A DNA stretch of 64,000 bases from Mauremys mutica (taxonomy: Eukaryota > Chordata > Testudines > Geoemydidae). The stretch lies in the NCBI RefSeq assembly GCF_020497125.1, contig NC_059089.1, forward strand, positions 28,290,282 through 28,354,281, read 5' to 3'. Both the position numbers and the translations under genes were made by a program. The notes under the pieces were generated by a model. That model was not told the DNA's origin and searched no databases. It saw only the letters and a program-made list of their open reading frames with translations. Shown one piece after another: positions 1-10,300 of the stretch. The stretch's first letter is position 1; each line of letters opens with the position of its first letter.

Positions 1-202
1 AGGAGTCTCTGGTGGATACCTAAGGCAGAGAAAACCCATTGGGACTTGCCTCCAAACCCCATTAAAGACTATTCAAGTGATTTAATTATAAACCACTTAA
101 GGCGACTCAGCCAATCAAATGAGACAAGGACTGTGTATGTGAATCTGTACAGTGCGTGAATAGCATGTACCTAGATACAGAGACCATAGAAACCACCAGC
201 AT
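1..202. other. Intergenic DNA, nothing recognised
   Basis: Moderate-GC sequence up to the first transposon terminus. No coding or repeat signal was recognised. Confidence 0.5.
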
Positions 203-944
203 CAGGGGTTCTCAAACTTCACTGCACCCCAACCCCTTTCTGACAACAAAAATTACTTCATGACCCCCAGAGGGGGCACCGAAGCCTGACCCCGCCCAAG
301 CTGCACTGCCACGTGGGGGGAAAGCCTGAGCCCCACCGCTCTGGGCAGGGGGCCAAAACTGAAGCCCAAGGGCTGCAGCCCCAGGCAGGGGGGCCTGCAA
401 CCTGCCCCTGCCCCCCAGGGCTGAAGCCCCAGGCAGGGGGCCTGTAACCTGACCCCACCTCCCAGGGCTGAAGCCCCAGGCAGGGGGGCCTGTAACCTGA
501 CCCAGCCCCCCAGGGCTAAGCCCCAGGCAGGGGGCCCGTAACTTGACCCCACCCCCAGGGCTGAAGCCCCAGGCAGGGGGCCTGTAACCTGACCCCACCC
601 CCAGGGCTGAAGCCCCAGGCAGGGGGCCTGTAACCTGACCCCACCCCCAGGGCTGAAGCCCCAGGCAGGGGGGCCTGTAACCTGACCCAGCCCCCCAGGT
701 CTAAGCCCCAGGCAGGGGGGCCTGCAATCTGACCCAGCCCCCCAGGGCTGCAGCCCCAGGCAGGGGGCCTGTGACCTGACCCAGCCCCCCAGGGCTGAAG
801 CCCTCGGGTTTTGGCTTTGGCCCCAGGCAGTAGAGCTGAGGCTTCAGCCCCAGGTCCCAACAAGTCTAAGGTAGCCCTGGTGACCCCATTCAAAGGGGGT
901 TGTGACCCACTTTGGGGTCCCAACCCACAGTTTGAAAACCCCTG
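203..944. mobile_element. Non-autonomous hAT-like DNA transposon remnant
   Basis: The ends are near-perfect terminal inverted repeats of about 16 bp. The left end reads caggggttctcaaact and the reverse complement of the right end reads caggggttttcaaact. The CAGGG...CCCTG termini are typical of hAT elements. No transposase coding is visible. The interior is dominated by a GC-rich minisatellite annotated separately. The right part (about 885-944) is unique-looking terminal sequence. The 8-bp flanks (accagcat and gatcagac) do not match, so no target-site duplication is preserved. Short frames across it are by-products of the minisatellite. Confidence 0.72.
360..800. repeat. GC-rich minisatellite, about 46-48 bp unit, about nine copies
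   Basis: The core ccccaggcaggggg recurs about every 46-48 bp (near 381, 429, 476, 522, 567, 613, 659, 707 and 755), followed each time by a variant of cctgtaacctgacccca. Units differ by small substitutions and one-base indels. The array lies wholly inside the hAT-like remnant, so it probably expanded within the element or was already part of its family. Confidence 0.85.
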
Positions 945-3089
945 GATCAGACCAATGGTCCAAACTAGGCCCGTCTCTCAACTTTCCTTCTATATGAGAT
1001 AAAGACAGAACCGTCTATCCAGAGCAGTCCGGATAACACTGATACTGAGAATTTTCTGCTGCACATCAGTTGTTCAGAGCACTCTGCTAATCAGTCACCT
1101 TCACAGCGCCCAGAGCCATTGTGTCAGAGCAGGAGTTCCTGGCTCCTAGTCCCAGGGCTAGTTCATTTAAACATGCTGCCAGACAAGAGCCAGGAGCCAT
1201 GGAAACAACCCTCCATTCCCGCTGTGTGTTACCAAGCCCTGTGAGTGTTAACTCTGCTGCAGCGACCCCCAGGGCAGGCCAAGGACTGCAGACAGGGCTT
1301 GCAGCACAGCGCAGCAGGCTGGGGCTAGCGGTGACAGCATTGCCTGTGAGCAGTGAGAGAGGCAGAGTTCCTACCTACAGCTGGACAGGAGTCCTCACAG
1401 TCAAAGAACAATTAGCAAATATTGTGTAACAAAGTTGCAGTAACCCAGGATTTCACAGCTGTCATTCTGCTGCATTCCCAGTTCACTTGGAATTCCCCAG
1501 TGACAGCGGAGAGAACACTGAGCCTCCCACTCAAAAGGCACAAGCCTCAGCAGTAGCTGTTAATAGCACAAGTCACATGGCTCAGCATAGAGCAATTCTG
1601 ATTTTAGTCAGTAGGTAGCAGTGACGTGTGCTTATGCATCCAAAACTAGCCAATTTATCCCATTTTCTGTTACTTCGGCATTATATAAACAATAGGGCTG
1701 GTAGAATTTTTTGTGCAGAAAGTTTTCCTGTAAAAATATACAGGGAAAATGTCAATTCTGATTAAATTCTTTCTGTCTCATTTTAACTTTGTGTCATTTC
1801 AGTTCAAAACTTCCCATGGGAAACTAAATTTTTCAAATGACAAATTTCTAACCATTTTTTTTGGTCAGAATTTCCCTCAAGAAAAAACCTTGGAGCTAGG
1901 ACAGTCCAGCTTAACAAGTGAGGGTTTCAAAAGTGCCTGAGAGACTTAGAAGCACAAGTCTGATTCTCTTAGTTTATTCTTTCATGGGAAATATTTCCCA
2001 GTTATTTACAAAGTTCAATACTTGTCAGAACGTTTTATTTTAAAACAATTATCAGGTGGCATATGTTGCACCAGGTCATCTAAACCACGGATAGTGGCTA
2101 CCACATACATATCCACATCAGAAATACAAGAGGGCAATTTTGCAGCAGAAGCCTAGTAAGACAAAGAGTGGGAAGGGCCGGTGGGACTTTCAGATGTTCG
2201 TGTTCTCTACAGTGGGATGTGGGAGGAACTAACAATCCGTTTCTTCAAATGCTGAGGAGATTTAGTAAGAGAAGGCCCTGGAATCCTGCCTTCCCTCTTC
2301 TTTCACCTCACCAGTCACAGGGAATTTAATTTTCCTGCTTGTTCATTTGATTTTGACACCATCTACCCTCCTCGTCACCCCACCACTATCCACTCTTCCC
2401 TCTGAGGCTCTCCAAGAAACCCTCTTCCCGTTTTAATTACCGCAACGGCAGCAGGCACAGCAGCATGGCACAGCCAGTTGATTTCCCAGAGCCCTGTCCA
2501 TACTTCCCTCTGCCAAGCCCTTCACATTCAAAACCAAGGGCACCTCTCGGTGGAGGGTGAGGGCATGAGGAACCTTCATCACCCTGCCCAAGGACTCTCA
2601 TGGTTCTGTGTTCCTCTTACCTTCAGCTCATCAGCCATGTCTCCCACACCATGACTTCTCTCCACAAAGCCACACCCCCTCTGAAAGCTGTGCAGGGATG
2701 AGCACGCTCGGGGGCAATGGGTGATGAATCCCTAGGCTGCCCCAAAGAATAGCAATTCAAACTCAAAGAGACCCTCAGCCTAGCCAGACAAAAACATGAT
2801 ATTAATGATGGTCAGCTGATGAACAGAGATGTGCTTCATTTCTGATTCCCACTCCCATAGCAATCAGCTGGGCCACTGAGATTATAACACAAGCCTGGAC
2901 TGGCATTGCTAATGTGAAAACAGGCAGCAAGCTGAGCAGGGACAGGGGTGGGAGGGGGTTGATGTCTGAGCAGAGGTGGGAAGAATTGTGTAAAAACTAA
3001 AGAATCTGCTACTTCAATGGCTGGCTCATTTCAGAAAGCAATGGGGGTGTGGGAGTGCCGAGAAGGAGCCCTGAGCCCTGGGGAGGGTG
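945..3089. other. Intergenic DNA, no gene seen
   Basis: No exon-like frame, RNA gene or recognisable repeat was found on either strand. The frame at 1121-1429 (102 codons) has no recognisable domain and is treated as chance. The sequence from about 1680 to 2060 is AT-rich. Confidence 0.5.
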
Positions 3090-3277
3090 CAGGGCTTGAT
3101 TTGTACTGAAAGAGGTGCCAGGGCTCAAGCAACATTTTTACTCTCATAAGCAATACGGCAAGCCCAGGAGTGCCGGGGCTATGAGCTGCCAGGCCCAGAG
3201 ATGCCAGGACTCTGAACTGCCAGGCCCAGAGGTGCCAGGCTCAGCCCTGGCAAAAGCCTGGCACAAATTAAGCCCTG
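3090..3277. mobile_element. hAT-type MITE with perfect 8-bp target-site duplication
   Basis: The left end is cagggcttgatttgta and the reverse complement of the right end is cagggcttaatttgtg, giving imperfect terminal inverted repeats of about 15 bp. The element is 188 bp and flanked on both sides by the identical octamer ggagggtg (3082-3089 and 3278-3285), the duplication length expected of hAT transposition. The interior is made of loose repeats of a gccaggcccagagntgccag motif. There is no coding capacity, so it would have been mobilised in trans. Confidence 0.85.
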
Positions 3278-4297
3278 GGAGGGTGACAGAATCTCCACTT
3301 GAAAGGACAGTGCCCTGTTTGCTCAGCATAGCAGTCTGAATATCGTAGGGCCAGCTGCACCCCCCCCACACCTTGTATAAACTGTGAAATGTATTTGCAA
3401 GTAAAGGTTTTCATTCAGACTGATGCTTTCACGCCTACGGCTAGCAGCTGCCAACTCACAGGAAGATGCCCCCCTTTGTCTCCCCAGCAGTGCAGGAGCC
3501 CAGCGGAAGTGGCTGTAAATTCCATCTCTAGCCTGCTTCAGTGCTGTGTATGACGAGATACACCGTACAGACGTCCAAATTGTTTTGGACCAAGCCCTGT
3601 GTTTCTTGTTGCATCATATGATGCCAGGGTCAAATCTGTGCAGTATGCTTATGCCATGGATTGTGTACATACAGCAGGGTTGGTAATGGTGCATCCTATG
3701 GAATAATCTGTAATGATGCCATCATTGTGGGTAGCAAATAGTATCCTTTACCCTTGGATTAGCCCCCGCAGCTAGCTCAGGGACAGGATCTGGCAGAGAG
3801 TCAGAATCTAATACCAGTACAAGGTCTGCAACAGCTGGGGAAAGTAAGACTTAGCCAATCAGTTTGAAATGGTGGAAGGGGTGAGATACTAAATCCTGTT
3901 TATATATTTATTATCTAAAATTCCAGTGTTACCTATAGTTATAGGTCTGTATCTGTAGTTTATTTTATATGCTGTGCTTAGAGCTCTGTAGCATTATTGC
4001 ACCACCATTCCTTTTTATGAATAATTATTTTATTAAATATAACATTAAATATACAGAAATAGTGAATCAAGTATTATAGGCATTAAGCTGAGTATGTGCA
4101 ATGCACTGAACAATGGTGTGTTCAATACATTGTCTAAGAAAATAAATAGCAAAGGAGGGGCTCGGGGTGAAATCATAAAATGCAAAGGAATACAAAATCT
4201 TAATACAGACAAGTAGAATAAATCCCCATAGTCAAAAATGGAGCATACAGCCAGCAAGGAATACATGGGACAGGGCTTGATAAAGTTTTCTTAAGTT
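3278..4297. other. Intergenic DNA, no gene seen
   Basis: Nothing coding was recognised. The stretch near 3900-4060 is AT-rich. Confidence 0.5.
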
Positions 4298-4809
4298 TTA
4301 AATTAGATCTTTGAATTCCTGAACGCACAATTCCTGAAGCAGCAGACCCGTGACATATCTGACAAGCCCGGGGTTTCCCAGATCAGTGATGCTTTCTGTT
4401 CTGTGGGAATTAGAGCTGGGCCCATCCAAATACCTCCAAGAGTTGCTAGAGTGTAGACTGGGACCCAGACCGTAATGAAGCCTAATGGATGCTTTTGTTC
4501 CCTCTGGTTTGTACGAGACCAGCTGCTCCAAGTGGCCTTGGATTCTGGAGAAGTTTAGCAGTTTCTGTCCTGTGATCTCCAGCAAAGACAGCATCTTGGG
4601 CAGCTCTGGTGGGCCATATGTTGTGTTCACATGGTGCCGGAGGTACTACAGGCCTGCGGGGGGGAGTGCATCCACACATCAATAAAGAGGTCAAAAAGCA
4701 ACTGCAATTTAGCATTAGGCATGAAAAGACACCTCTTTGGATTGGCAATCAGGCCTTTGCTAACTGTGCCAATGGGAAAGGCCTGCCTTAAGGCTCTGAG
4801 ATATGTCAC
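4298..4809 (-). pseudogene. Unidentified coding-like stretch (possible pseudogene or lone exons)
   Basis: Two minus-strand frames lie end to end: 4809-4627 (60 codons) and 4630-4298 (110 codons). They are in different phases, so a single reading would need a frameshift near 4628. The downstream frame has unbiased, protein-like composition with Leu-rich helical character (for example LPKMLSLLEITGQKLLNF), unlike the GC-driven frames elsewhere. A pyrimidine-rich tract followed by an AG lies upstream on the minus strand near 4800. I do not recognise the family and no function is proposed. It could be chance, a decayed retrocopy, or part of an unknown repeat. Confidence 0.25.
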
Positions 4810-5854
4810 ATATCCAGAGAGAGGAAGGAGAAGATAGTTGAAGAGTCAGGTAAGGATGCATGCTGAGAATTGGAGGCTGCAGAGAGAAAAAGCAACTAGT
4901 AGCAAAGCAAAATGACTGACACCACTTAAAAGGGCAGGAGGAGTGGAATGGCTAGACACATCATACTCTAAATAAGAAACACATGGGAAATGTTGATCAG
5001 AGAATGCTGGCACACAGCTGAGGTCTCTGAAAAAGAAAAAAAGAGGAAACAGAAAACAAGATGGGAAGATAAAATTTCAAAGCAAGCATTAAATGGGTAG
5101 CAGTTCCAGCTAATAGAGAGACCTGTCACGATTTTTCCCAGTAGCACATAGAGAATTGCTGAGGATCATTAACACCTTTTGCTGGGGATCCCAGGACAGA
5201 AACCTTTAATCCTCTCCAGAATTTATTATCAGCAAATTCAATTCTATTAATTTCTATTTCTCTCCAGAAATTGTTCTACAAAGTTAGTAAAAACAACTGC
5301 AAGTAACTGCAACAACAACAAAAACCTCTTATTAATTATTTAGATTTGTAAATAATAAATACTTGGGATTTAATAATACGGTATTCATTAAAGCAGCCAC
5401 CAGAACCACAGGGACCCCAAGTACATCAGCTTCCTTCTTATCTGTTTCTCTGGGTTTTTTTCCCCACACCACCTTCGCTTCCTATGAATAGCAGCCACCA
5501 TGGACCTTTGGCACAACAGTCAGCAATGAGGAATGAGGACTGAGACCCAGTTCCTAGCTCCCCAGTCTGCTGTGCAATTTCTTAGAAATGCTTAGAATTC
5601 TTTAAAATGCAATTTTTTTTTCAAAAATGAAAGTGGATGCAGGTTTTTTCAGCAACCTGGTGCCTCATTCCTCCCTGTCGTTCTCTGTAGAGCTCTGCTG
5701 AACATGCTGCATTGTCTCTGGAGTGAGGCTGTGTGCCACTGCAGGGATTTGTTTTCACTGGGCTGGAATGTCAGCGCACCTGCTACAGAGAAGAAAACCC
5801 TGGAGTTCAAGTACATTGGCTGCAAGGGCAAATTTGTACAGTGCCCTCGATCAG
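4810..5854. other. Intergenic DNA, no gene seen
   Basis: Mixed AT-rich sequence. The stretch 5640-5854, just 5' of a CR1 tail, is open in the frame that continues into the CR1 (5704-6102). I could not assign it to a gene or repeat. Confidence 0.45.
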
Positions 5855-6188
5855 CCTTCAACTACCTGAAGGGGGGTTTCAAAGACGATGGCACTCGGCT
5901 GTTCTCAGTGGTGGCAGATGACAGAACAAGAAGCAATGGCCTCAAGTTGCAGTGGGGGAGGTCTAGGTTGGATATTAGGAAAAACATTTTCACGAGGAGG
6001 GAGGTGAAGCACTGGAGTGGGTTCCCTAGGGACGTGATGGAATCTCCTTCCTTAGAGGTTTTTAAGGTCAGGCTTGACAAAGCTCTGGCTGGGATGATTT
6101 AGTTGGGATTGGTCCTGCTCTGAGCAGGGGGTTGGACTAGATGACCTCGGGAGGTCTTTTCCAACCCTGAGATTCTATGGTTCTATGA
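5855..6188 (+). mobile_element. CR1 LINE, 5'-truncated 3' tail (+ orientation)
   Basis: The block matches the familiar sauropsid CR1 tail: ggcagatgacagaacaag, gaggtctaggttggatatt, gaatctccttccttagagg and ttggactagatgacctcgg occur in the expected order. It ends in short tandem octamer-like units (attctatggttctatga), the usual CR1 3' terminus in place of a poly-A tail. The copy is truncated, as most CR1 insertions are, and has no intact reverse transcriptase. The 132-codon frame crossing it (5704-6102) is not considered a gene. Confidence 0.9.
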
Positions 6189-7161
6189 CCACTCCTCAGG
6201 TGTGTTGGTTCTTCACGTCTGCCTATTTGGTGAAAAGAGCAGCAGCATCCATTCCATCTGAGAGCACTGACTGGGCCAGATGCTCAGCACATCTCAGGGA
6301 TGGGGCAACAAACAATGTTTCCAGGGGAGCAGGAGCCGGTGCCAGCTTTATGCCACCTGGCATATACTTCAAAGGCCATTTAAGCCAATTTTCTACCCTG
6401 TTGGCACTGCCAGAGCAAGTCAAAAGACATGGAAGAGAGGCCAGAATGTGGCCCACAATCTCTTTCCAGCAGGTTCTCTGCCTCCACACTTCCTGTTTGA
6501 CTTGAGAACTCAGTTCCCTACATCCTTTGAGGTTCTGCAGTCACTAGCCCCAAAGAGGGTGTAAAAGGCTTTGACACCTGTGCCTGCTCATCGCAGGGTC
6601 TGGAAGTCTCCCATTGCTCTTGCCAGCTGTGCTCTGCTCTGCCTCCCCAGATCCTGCAGGAAACGGTCACCAAGTGAACAGTGGTAAGTGTGTGTCAGCT
6701 GAGCTGAAATTTGGTTTGGGTTTTGCAAAACCTTAAAGGCTGTGACTTGTTTTCATAACATGAGAGGTGGAATTTGGAGGTAGGGTTCTCGTATAGACCT
6801 GCCACTTTTGGCCTTTGCTTTAGGTACGTACAAAACAGAGACAGGACCAGCACACAATCAAGGCTCCAGACACCAACCAGAGGGAGACATGGTTCAGTTG
6901 CTCCTGATGGCGCTGTGTGTGAAGTGGTGTGCCGCGCCAGGGGCAGACACGGACTCTCCCTGTGGAGCTGGAATATGGAGCCCCGGGAGTTGCAGTGCTG
7001 CAGGGAGCTAGCTCGGAACAGCAGTGTGTGTTTGCTCCAGCTGCTCATGCTACGAGGCCCCTTTGTACAGCAGGCATCTCACTAGGGGAGAAGTGCAGCA
7101 GGTACAATAATAGGTGGCTGTAGACAGGCCAAGGTCGTAGGAATCCGAGACATCATCTCAA
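6189..7161. other. Intergenic DNA, no gene seen
   Basis: Several overlapping frames of about 60-120 codons occur on both strands, but none has a recognisable domain or a supporting splice context. Confidence 0.45.
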
Positions 7162-7331
7162 CAGGGCCGCCCGGGGTGGTGGGCGGCAAGTGGGGCAATT
7201 TGCCCCAGGCCCTGGGCCCCATAGGGGCCCCCACAAGAATATAATATTCTATAGGATTGCAACTTTTTTTTATGGAAGAGGCCCCTGAAATTGCTTTGCC
7301 CCATGCCCCCTGAATCCTCTGGGCGGCCCTG
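7162..7331. mobile_element. hAT-type MITE with near-perfect 8-bp target-site duplication
   Basis: The termini are cagggccgcccgggg and, as reverse complement of the right end, cagggccgcccagag. The 170-bp element is flanked by catctcaa (7154-7161) and cctctcaa (7332-7339), identical at seven of eight positions. This is the expected hAT duplication with one later substitution. It carries no coding sequence. The middle is an AT-rich stretch with a poly-T run. Confidence 0.85.
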
Positions 7332-7339
7332 CCTCTCAA

Positions 7340-10300
7340 TGAGATGTTGGCCATGAATGGGACATTCCTATCATGGAGACATTAGAAACCAGGTGCATTT
7401 CTTTTTGGTATCAGGTGATGGCTGCTGCCCAGGGCTCCCATCTGGGAGGGCAAACATCAGGCGTGGTCTCCCCTGGGCCTGCTCCATATTGGTCCTGCTG
7501 CTAACATCCATGTATATCAGGAGAGGCGCCATTGAAGCCATTGAGTCACACAGGGAGAGTGAGAGGAGAGTTGGGCTCCTTGTCGCTGGCAATCAGCACC
7601 ACTCTCACCTGGAGAGATCTGCTGGCCCAGGAGTCTGGCAATGGCTCTGTTCACTCAGAGCAGGTTTTCTCTTGGGCTCTGGAAGCTCTAAAACCAGCAT
7701 CATAACTGCCGTGTGGCGGGAGAGTCACAAATCTGTACCCCTGCACCAGCGAGATGAAAATGGCTACAGTGGGTGCAATTAAAAAGGAAACATTGACTGC
7801 AGAACAGCATGGGCCCCCTGCTGCACTCTGCATTCCAAATGCAGGAAATGTCCCTGCAAAGTCAGTACCATGGGGCAGGGCTCAGTCACTTGCTTAATGG
7901 CACTCTCTGCACCTCAAATTTTGTAAATTAGTTATTCATGACTTGTACAAGGCTTTACAGTGAGACGTGGCTGCACTCTAAATGGAAAGCAATTCGCCTA
8001 CATTTTTTAATCAGTCTTTGTTATGAATGGTGGATGCTTGAAGCTGAAGCAAAAATCATCATCAGCTATATTTATTGGCTAAAATGTTGCTGTATCCAAG
8101 CTTAAGTAATATCAAACACATCTGCCAGCAGCTAGAATGATAAGAAAGGAGAAATCTAACCAGTGCAAAATACATCATGTTTATCACAAGTTTAAAACAA
8201 AGAAGCAGCAGCCATGAAAGGATTAAATCCAGGACACCGTTATTCCTTTAAATGATCTTTAAATGAATGCTGTGTCTCTGAGAAGGGTATAAGACAAAAT
8301 GAAAGGCTTGCTGTGTGGATGCTTTTCTTCCCCTGCATTTCAATTTGTTGCCTCTTTTATTCAATAGCAGTGTTATAAATCTTACTCATTTCATTCCAGA
8401 TAAAGGGAGACAACATCATAGGACCTCTGCATCTGTGTGCGGGATATCAAGAACTGGGCTCCTCATTTTCTGTAAATAAATGGTCAAATAGACAGAGAAT
8501 ATTTGAATGCATGTTCCAATCTGGCAAGTGTGAGAGAGAGCCCAGATGAGCCTTCCGACTGCTCAGCAGCCTGTGACTAGTGTGGGGCTGGGAGAAGATG
8601 ATTTGGGGTCAGGTGCTGCCATCTTTATTCATACTAAGAGCCACACCGCCCCAAGAGTAGCCCAATGTGGGGGCAGGGAAGGGGCAGAATACATAGCATG
8701 AGTAAGGGAGAGACAATTGGGCCAGTTACATTTTGGAAATTAAAAGCATTCCAAGCTATTCATTACAGACTTACAAGCACTAGCTCATGACTTGGGACAC
8801 CAAGGTGATTTCCCACAGCTATTTAAGTATTGGAAGATAAAATTTCGGCTAACGTGTTAACTTGATTGGTGAGCACTAACTCTGGAGTCCCATTTCACCC
8901 CCAGATAGCTGGGGAAAGTGCATTCACTCCCACTTCACCTGAGGGTGAAAAGGCACAGCGCCTGTCCTACAGCATTGGAACAGCTGTTTTGAGGTAATTT
9001 CAACATATCTTATGCTTCAAACTCAACAAGCCAAACCCCCCATAAAAGCAGACAGCAAGCACATTAGTCTCTTTATTTCCTATCACAGCTATTTATGTGA
9101 CATATTATAAAAGCTAATTTGTTAACCTTACTCAGTACTGGGCTTGCACTGGTTAAAGACTGTCTCTCTGTGAACCGTGTGCCTAAAGGAACCATTGAAT
9201 AAAAAAAAGTAGTTTTAAAAAAATGTATGAATGATTAAAAAATCTCATTTTACAACCGGAAGGTTGCAGATTATTATCTGGGTCTGTTTTCACTTGATTT
9301 CTCACACTGCAGATTTACTTGATTACACTGAAATATTGGGGTAAGATAGTTCTGAGGCGGGTATGTGTAATGTGTTGATAGATTTTACAAGTCACAGACC
9401 CATTTTCATACACACAGGGAATTTTACTATCTATTGATGTTTCAATGTTACATTTAACTATATAATAAATGTAGCCAAAGCCAAATTCCAACTCCTTCCA
9501 TGAAGCAAAATATGAAGCAAAGAGCAACGTGAGTAGTGAACCCAACTGGATACAATCAGAAACAACCCAAAATTTCACACACAATATGAATAAAAATAAA
9601 CTTTTGTGGAGGTTAGAAAGTTCTTCATTCCCACGAGCCTGAGCATGTCCTGGTGTCAGACAGAACCAGAAGCTGCAATGCCATGAGGACAACTGCTCTT
9701 GTGCTATTTCTGAGATGACTGAACCCAGGAAGTGGTGGGAATCTAAAGGCAGGGCCTGTTCCCATGAGAGTTCTAGCTTCGTTTCTACAGGGGTATATGT
9801 TTAGATAAGCTTTGGATGAGCATCTGTATTTTGATACGTGCAGATATGGATCTCTATAGATAGCTATTAGAGTGAAAGCCGGTAGCAACCTCTTACAGAA
9901 CACTTTCATTTATAAAAAATTATTACAACCTTTATTTGAGAAGCTTTAAGCTTGGCCTTAGCAGGAAGGAATTTTGCTATACAGTTGTCAAGTGGTATGC
10001 AACACAGCAGCAACGTTCCTCTCAAGCTCTCTTCTTCATATTTCAGGATGTCTTGAATCTGTCTCTTGTAGTTACCTCCCTATAGTAGGTCATTTAAGAT
10101 CTAGGACCTGATTCTCCACAGCCTCATACCTGGTTTTAGCCTTTGCATCAGTGCATAGTGAATGCAAAATGCTCGCACTCTGGACTGACACTCACTGTGC
10201 TGCTCTGGCAGGTTTTAAACCCATTGTGCTCAGGTGTAAATGAGGACAAAGGTGCAAGACCAGCCCTTAGTTCTAAGTAGTTGCCTGTGGCTGTGAAGAT

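Noticed and set aside
5704..6102. 132-codon + frame
   Set aside because: Its second half is a CR1 3' tail. The first half has no recognised similarity and no splice or promoter evidence.
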